Source of the DNA: Odiellus spinosus
Lineage: Eukaryota > Arthropoda > Arachnida > Opiliones > Phalangiidae
NCBI GenBank assembly: GCA_963920705.1
Contig: OY987227.1
Span: forward strand, 10,705,602 to 10,769,601
Direction of reading: 5' to 3'
DNA: 64,000 bases
In this document: positions 58,591 to 64,000 of the stretch, one piece after another
Layout: each line of letters opens with the position of its first letter
Position numbering within the stretch: position 1 is the first letter of the stretch
The notes under the pieces: generated by a model
The model's database searches: none
Seen by the model: only the letters and a program-made list of their open reading frames with translations
Told to the model about the DNA's origin: nothing
Translations under genes and position numbers: made by a program

Positions 58591-61500
58591 AAAGATATCA
58601 TTCAGGAGCCATAATAAAAACATACCCTCTTTTTTTCCGACTTCTAAAATGTTTTGAAAAGCTCCGAAGCTTACCGATAAACGTCTTAACCAAACTGTAT
58701 GACTAATGTGTCGTAAAATAGTTCCACATAACCTTTTTTCAACAGTCTATATACGTATAAATATCTATAAAAAAAATATATATATATATTTTGGTATTTG
58801 AGGGAAGTCGCGAATTCGTATAATCTCTGTTGGTTCCTTTCAAAATAAGCCGCGTCAAAAGTGGATCTGAGTTAGTAAAGCTGCGTGCTGGCGGCCGGGT
58901 GGCCTTTACAAAAATTTTAACCATATCCGCCTTCAAATACTTTATATAGTCAAAAGGGGGAAAGTTATAACATCTTTACCTATTACGTTTTCTTTCCTTT
59001 AACATCGCTTTATTCCAACTTCCTTCGCGAATACCAAAAAAATACCGGTGGGTGGCGAAAATATGGGTTTCTATTTTACCCCAGTTATCCCTCTTTGTCG
59101 ACCCACGACGACGACAACGACAACGAAGCTATATATATTGTTTGTTACACCTTAAATTGTCACCGCGTTCGAAGTCAAGATCCTTTTATATCTAAGCTAA
59201 AAAAGATAGATAAAACCGTGTAGCGTAGTTTGTCACGCGCTGTTAACTTAAACTGAAATCGTGACAATTTTTCTATAAAGTCAATATCATTACGAGATTA
59301 CAGTATGAAAGAGGAAATGCCCTTCTATTTCTCTGCTATTCTTTGTTTCTTAAAAATGGAACGTACCCCCTTTCTACACATTGACAAATGATTCTGACAT
59401 CACAATTTGCACGCGCATCAGAAAACCAAATTTATTCTATATATTTGAAAAGAGTTTGGTAATAAAAGTAATATTGAAGCGGATTGATACGCGATATTAA
59501 ACCTAATATGGAAAAAATAGTCATTGTCAATTTGCGCGCGAATATATACGAGTATTACTTCGCACGCGCTAAAATCTCGAGCCACACGATTCATTTCATT
59601 CGGAGAATACGATTAAATTTTATAAAGGTCCCTTCAACATTGTAGAAACGTTTATCACGTGACAATAACGTCTATAACTTTTTACTTATTGATTAGTAAC
59701 GATGGTACGAACTCGTGTCCCCTCCGGAAAGGAAAAAGGAAGAGAATCTTTTGGGATCACGCGGAGAGTGGAGAAAAAGCTGCGCCGTGTTATGGGAGAA
59801 TGATAGCTATAGGGTAGTTAAGGGGGAACTGAAAAAACACGGAGCAGCCTAGCCGCGTGCCACTCGCGATGTAGTATAGGACAATACAGAGTAACCCGGT
59901 GTAGAGACCCGGAGGCGAAATAGATCGGAGTATTGGAGGAAGAAAGGAGGATATATACGCGTGTGGGTGGTAAGTCTTTTGAGGAAAACCAAAACGGTGA
60001 AATATTGGTTCACCGTTATAAGCGGTGAGAAGGAAGAGGAGGGTACTTCATTGAGAAACCCATAAAAGTATCGAAAATCTAGACGCAATACTGCCATAGC
60101 TATAAAGACAGTCTACATGTAGTATAACTTATATTATTATTTTTATATGGATGGAGATAGTATTGGGAGAAACGTACGTGTACTTGAATGCGTACTTGAA
60201 TGTTAATTAGTTTAAAAAAATATGTTTATAATATGTAATAATAAATATAATAATCATTTATATATAAATTAGTCAATGCTAATAAAATTTGGATCATTTT
60301 CAAAATAAAGATTTTACATATCGAATAATTAATAGTTAGTTGTTTAATTATTAATAATTATAAAGAAAAATATTACTAAAATTAATTAATATTGCTAAAC
60401 AATATAATTATTTCTAAATAACTACCCTGAAACTGTCAAATTAAATTTAAATATCGAGAAATATTTCGACATCATTGAATAGTAAAATTTTTTAAACTAC
60501 CTTAAATTTAATTTTTTTTTTTTTCCACATAGTTCTATATTTCATACAAATCTGACTAAAATAAAGAAAAAATAATTAATGTGAAAATCATAATATTTCA
60601 GAATTAATTCTATTGAATTAATCAAATTAATAAAATGAATGAAATTAATCCTGTTCTTCTTTATTTTATTTTTTTGAATGAACCGAATGGTTTCTATCAA
60701 AGTGTAGTTATTTTATTTTTATATATACATTTGTCATCATGATGCCGGGCGATATAAATATATATATTCTTTAGGGAAAGTTTCCTGTCACATTTCGCTT
60801 GTCGCGTTCTTGCAGCATCCAATTCTTTTCCTTTTTATCCCCACGCACATCCCCCTTTCAATCTCTCTCTCCTCTCTGTTCTCCTCTTTTTTTTATTATT
60901 ATTCCGTCGCATCCCCGTTACTTTCCCAGGGCCTCGGCTCGCTTCCATCTCTCTTCTTCCCTGTCTCATCCCTCCATTCGTGCCTCTTCTCCTATTCCTA
61001 AACCTCGCGCAGTGTGTGTGCCTCTCTATTTTCCGATCATTCTTCAGCCAGCGTTTGCTTTTGACTGACAGGTGCAAATTTGAACGAGCCGGATGTGGGT
61101 AACGAATATTCTCGCACGAGCCTCATCTCCCCTAGCTCTCCTCCCATCTCTATCTCTATACAAAACCTATATAGCCATCGTTTTTTACCCACTTAAATGG
61201 AAGATGAAATATTACCGTATTTATTTATTAAATTATTATAAAAATTAATTATAAATTATATTCGCAAGGATTGAAACACTGCACTTCGTTAATAAATTTA
61301 AAATTTTAAAATTATTTCATCATCAGAATTTTGTATTTATTCAATTTTTAAAATAATCTTTAAAATTACACAAATAATCGCAAATAATAAAAGGCCTATT
61401 ACTACGAATGTAGTAAGAATACGTTTTCTTTCTATCTGAATTATTCCGTATTATTATGCTTAGGCCTAGGCCTAGTGTGTATGGGGGTCTTATCTTTAAA

Positions 61501-63629
61501 CCACCATAGCCGCGCAACCGCTCCAATTTCATTGTTCCAATCAAAAAGCACCCGGTCGTTATCAATTCGTATATTTGGGTGGCTATTATAAGGACGGCAA
61601 AACCCTCTGTGTGTTATAAAAATACATTCGTCGATTCGTGCGTTTTACGTTTTACAACAGAAAAGAAAACGATTCCATCTCTTTTTCCACGTAATTCATT
61701 AGCTTTCCCGCTTTACCGTCGAAGGTTATGGATTTTGATTCTGGTTTCACATTTCCTATTATATATATTTTGCTCCATTAGATTTAACTTCCCCTTTTTC
61801 CTCAATTTCCCCTTATTATACTCGTTTTGCATGCTTAGAATAGATTATAAATACAATGGGGTAATTGATACCTTCTAAGACTATGTCAGTAATACAATTA
61901 TTTTGAGTGGGCGGGTCAATATTATGTAATAATTAAAATTTACAGCGTATGTAATTTAAGTGTCGATGTTTAGATATCGATTTTATAGATACTAAGTTGA
62001 ATTTAAAAGTTCTTAAATCTAGAAATGATTTGGATATGGAAATAATTTTTAAAGACTAATTAACACTAGAAAATATATTGATTGAAATTATTAAAGGTTT
62101 ATTTTCTTGATTAAATTATGAAATTAATGAAATATATAAAATTCTTTGTCTATTTCTTAATTACACTCTTTTTTAACAATAGGTTCTTGGCAATTTGGAA
62201 TATGCTCGTCGAAATCCGTTCAGGTACGCTTAATTTTTGGTATTTTTTCTTTAAACTTTGGAAGTTATATATTCACCTCGACGGACAGTCACGTGATTTT
62301 GTGATTGACGTCAGACCTTGAGTTATATTATCCTAGTATACGAAGTAATTTTCGAAAATTCAAATTTACATTTAATTCTCCCTTTATAAGCAATTAAAAA
62401 ATAAATAAAAAAAGAGGGGAAATCAATGATTATAGCGTAACAAAAGCACTCAATTTTGGATATTAAATTCACTACTCACTGGGTTATTTTTAGCCCCAAA
62501 AAAAATTCGGTTAAAAAATTGCTGTATTTTTTCTCTACACTTTATACTGTAATACTCCATGCAAAGGAAACGAGTTCAAGCTCATATCGCGACTCCACGC
62601 ACTCCCCTAGGTAACAATCTACTTATAAACGAATTAAGGAAAAAGACGAGGGGAAGAAAAGGGGTCGAAAAAACCAAAAAATAAAAAAAAACGTAATAGC
62701 CTCCCTTGGTATATTAGTGTATTCCTATGGCGATAAAGCTGCATTTTCATAAGACGTTATTAACGTAGTTTAATTGCTTTTAACAATGAGACGCGCGGAA
62801 ATTAATAAAAGACATGAAAGGGATACTATAGACTCTGAAAATAAGTTGACGCGCTAAGGCTAAATCGGTTAAAGATTCGCATGAAGTTAAATATCGTATA
62901 AATATGTCGCGTGAACCAATTTAACTCTTAATCAGGGTTCGAACATCTTAGCTATCATCCTCCATTATTTTAAAAAATACAGTCGCCCAATGAGTATCGT
63001 CACGGGTAAATCACGTTTCAAGTTTACAACAAGACATATTACGATTGGTATGTGGTTCTGAAAGTTTTGTCGTCAAAGCTTTCGCTCTTCTAGAAGAGAG
63101 GAAAAAATCCAAAAACTCTAAACGGTCCAGATACGGAATTCTAATTTGCCCTCTCTAGCGTTTGAGATTGGAACTAAGTCGACGGAAAACGACTCTCCCC
63201 TCTATCTCTCTCTCTCGCGAAACGAAGGAGCGTGTCTCGCCCGGCCGTCGCGATTTCAAGTCTGATTAGCTCTAGAAAGAATATACTGGGCCTGGCCGCC
63301 TTTCTGTACTAATTTCGGAATACTTAGGGTGAAATTATGGACTGAGAAAATCGGACTCACTTCATCGTCAACCGCAGTATGTCGTCTTATAAACTTGAAG
63401 CATGATTTACTTGTAGTATCGCACAAAAGACATTTAGGTAATCTTGTAAACGCGCCTTATATAGGAGGCCATTCGAAATAAAGTGGTATAATGTTTTCCC
63501 CAGTCGCACGCTCGCGCTCGTTAGGCCTAAATTATACATTTTTGACGCAGAAACCGAGAAACCTATTATATCGCGTGCGTCTCTATACTTCATCTATTAC
63601 TATATGCTTATACATATCCTTTTGAATTA
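58591..63629. other. Stretch without recognised genes
   Basis: AT-rich. (TA)n at 58771-58790, a CGA/CAA triplet run at 59103-59126, and AT-rich simple sequence at 60180-60640. Pyrimidine-rich DNA at 60840-61050 generates spurious frames on both strands. AAGGGATACTATAGACTCTG at about 62818 resembles the 26005 element end. No host exon is recognised. Confidence 0.35.
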
Positions 63630-63785
63630 ACAGCGCGCGCGAAGCTAGAAAACACGCGCTGATGAAAGAAAGACTTTTGGCATCGCGCGTGGTGCAAAGT
63701 ATACGAAACCTGATTGGTTGAAAATCGGTTTTACGCGCCAAAAGGCGCCGCGCGCGAGAGAGACCCCTATATGTATATAATAAAC
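63630..63785. promoter_or_regulatory. CpG-rich, CCAAT/TATA-containing promoter-like patch
   Basis: Holds GCGCGCGCGAAG, GATTGGTTG (inverted CCAAT, 63712), ACGCGCCAAAAGGCGCC (E2F-like) and TATATAATAAACG (TATA-like, about 63774). It could be a core promoter reading rightwards out of the window. No gene follows within the remaining 200 bp. Confidence 0.3.
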
Positions 63786-64000
63786 GCTCTCACGACTTAA
63801 GCTTAGTATACTATACCTCGTTTAAGACATTTATGAATGTTTAAAAGAGGGAGAAACCTTTATAACACTCTTTGTACTCCATACACAACTCGAGACTTTA
63901 TTTTTTATTCATTTCTAAAGGGAGATTGTGAAGAATATACCTCTTTCTTTCAAGAATATAGTTAGGGGTTTTTCTTGGTTCCATTATTTTATCAGGGATT

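Noticed and set aside
60799..61077. Overlapping frames on both strands near 60.8-61.1 kb
   Set aside because: They derive from a pyrimidine-rich tract and lack domains; one strand gives Ser/Pro, the other Arg/Lys.

Overview
The window is AT-rich animal nuclear DNA, most likely from an invertebrate. It has GT-AG introns, one homeobox gene spread over tens of kilobases, an intact non-LTR retrotransposon, short foldback DNA transposons and several minisatellites. There is no prokaryotic operon structure, rRNA, tRNA or CRISPR array. Nothing here identifies the species.

Only one host gene is clear, and it lies on the minus strand. Exon 33425-33954 encodes homeodomain residues up to Gln44. Exon 454-1197 starts exactly at Val45 (VKIWFQNRRTKWKK) and runs to the stop codon. 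Phase-0 splice sites join the two across a 32.2-kb intron. The homeodomain reads as NK class, best matching my recollection of NK7. The exon at 33425-33954 opens with a phase-1 acceptor, so at least one more 5' exon must exist. I could not find it, so everything from 33955 to 64000 is either further intron or upstream DNA.

The big intron (1198-33424) is full of repeats. It holds three copies or fragments of a foldback element flanked by TTAA-like sequence (9632-10051, 24092-24331, 31217-31560; a fourth copy is at 46074-46678). It also holds a separate long-TIR MITE (12349-12716), a 31-bp minisatellite (13567-14130) and a TTAA-flanked element carrying a THAP zinc-finger exon (24784-25849). Near its 5' end lies a 728-bp TTAA-type element (26780-27507) with about 400 bp of precisely phased GAAnnTTCnn, the heat-shock-element pattern.

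From 34141 to 39198 there are two head-to-tail copies of a 2.35-kb non-coding unit. Each contains three ~143-bp internal repeats and ends in a perfect short hairpin. The pair is followed by a 200-bp inverted repeat. The architecture suggests a rolling-circle (Helitron/Helentron-type) non-autonomous element. Further along are a second, 1.15-kb 31-bp minisatellite (47975-49120) and a LINE at about 53700-58590 on the plus strand, with two uninterrupted ORFs (412 and 1115 aa) that looks recent and possibly competent. The rest (58590-64000) is AT-rich DNA with a few CpG-rich, CCAAT/E2F-like patches.

Taken together, one developmental transcription-factor locus has had its introns colonised by TTAA-targeting DNA transposons, rolling-circle-like units, a LINE and satellites. 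The phased heat-shock-element array inside this locus and the tandem hairpin-ended units are the observations most worth following up.
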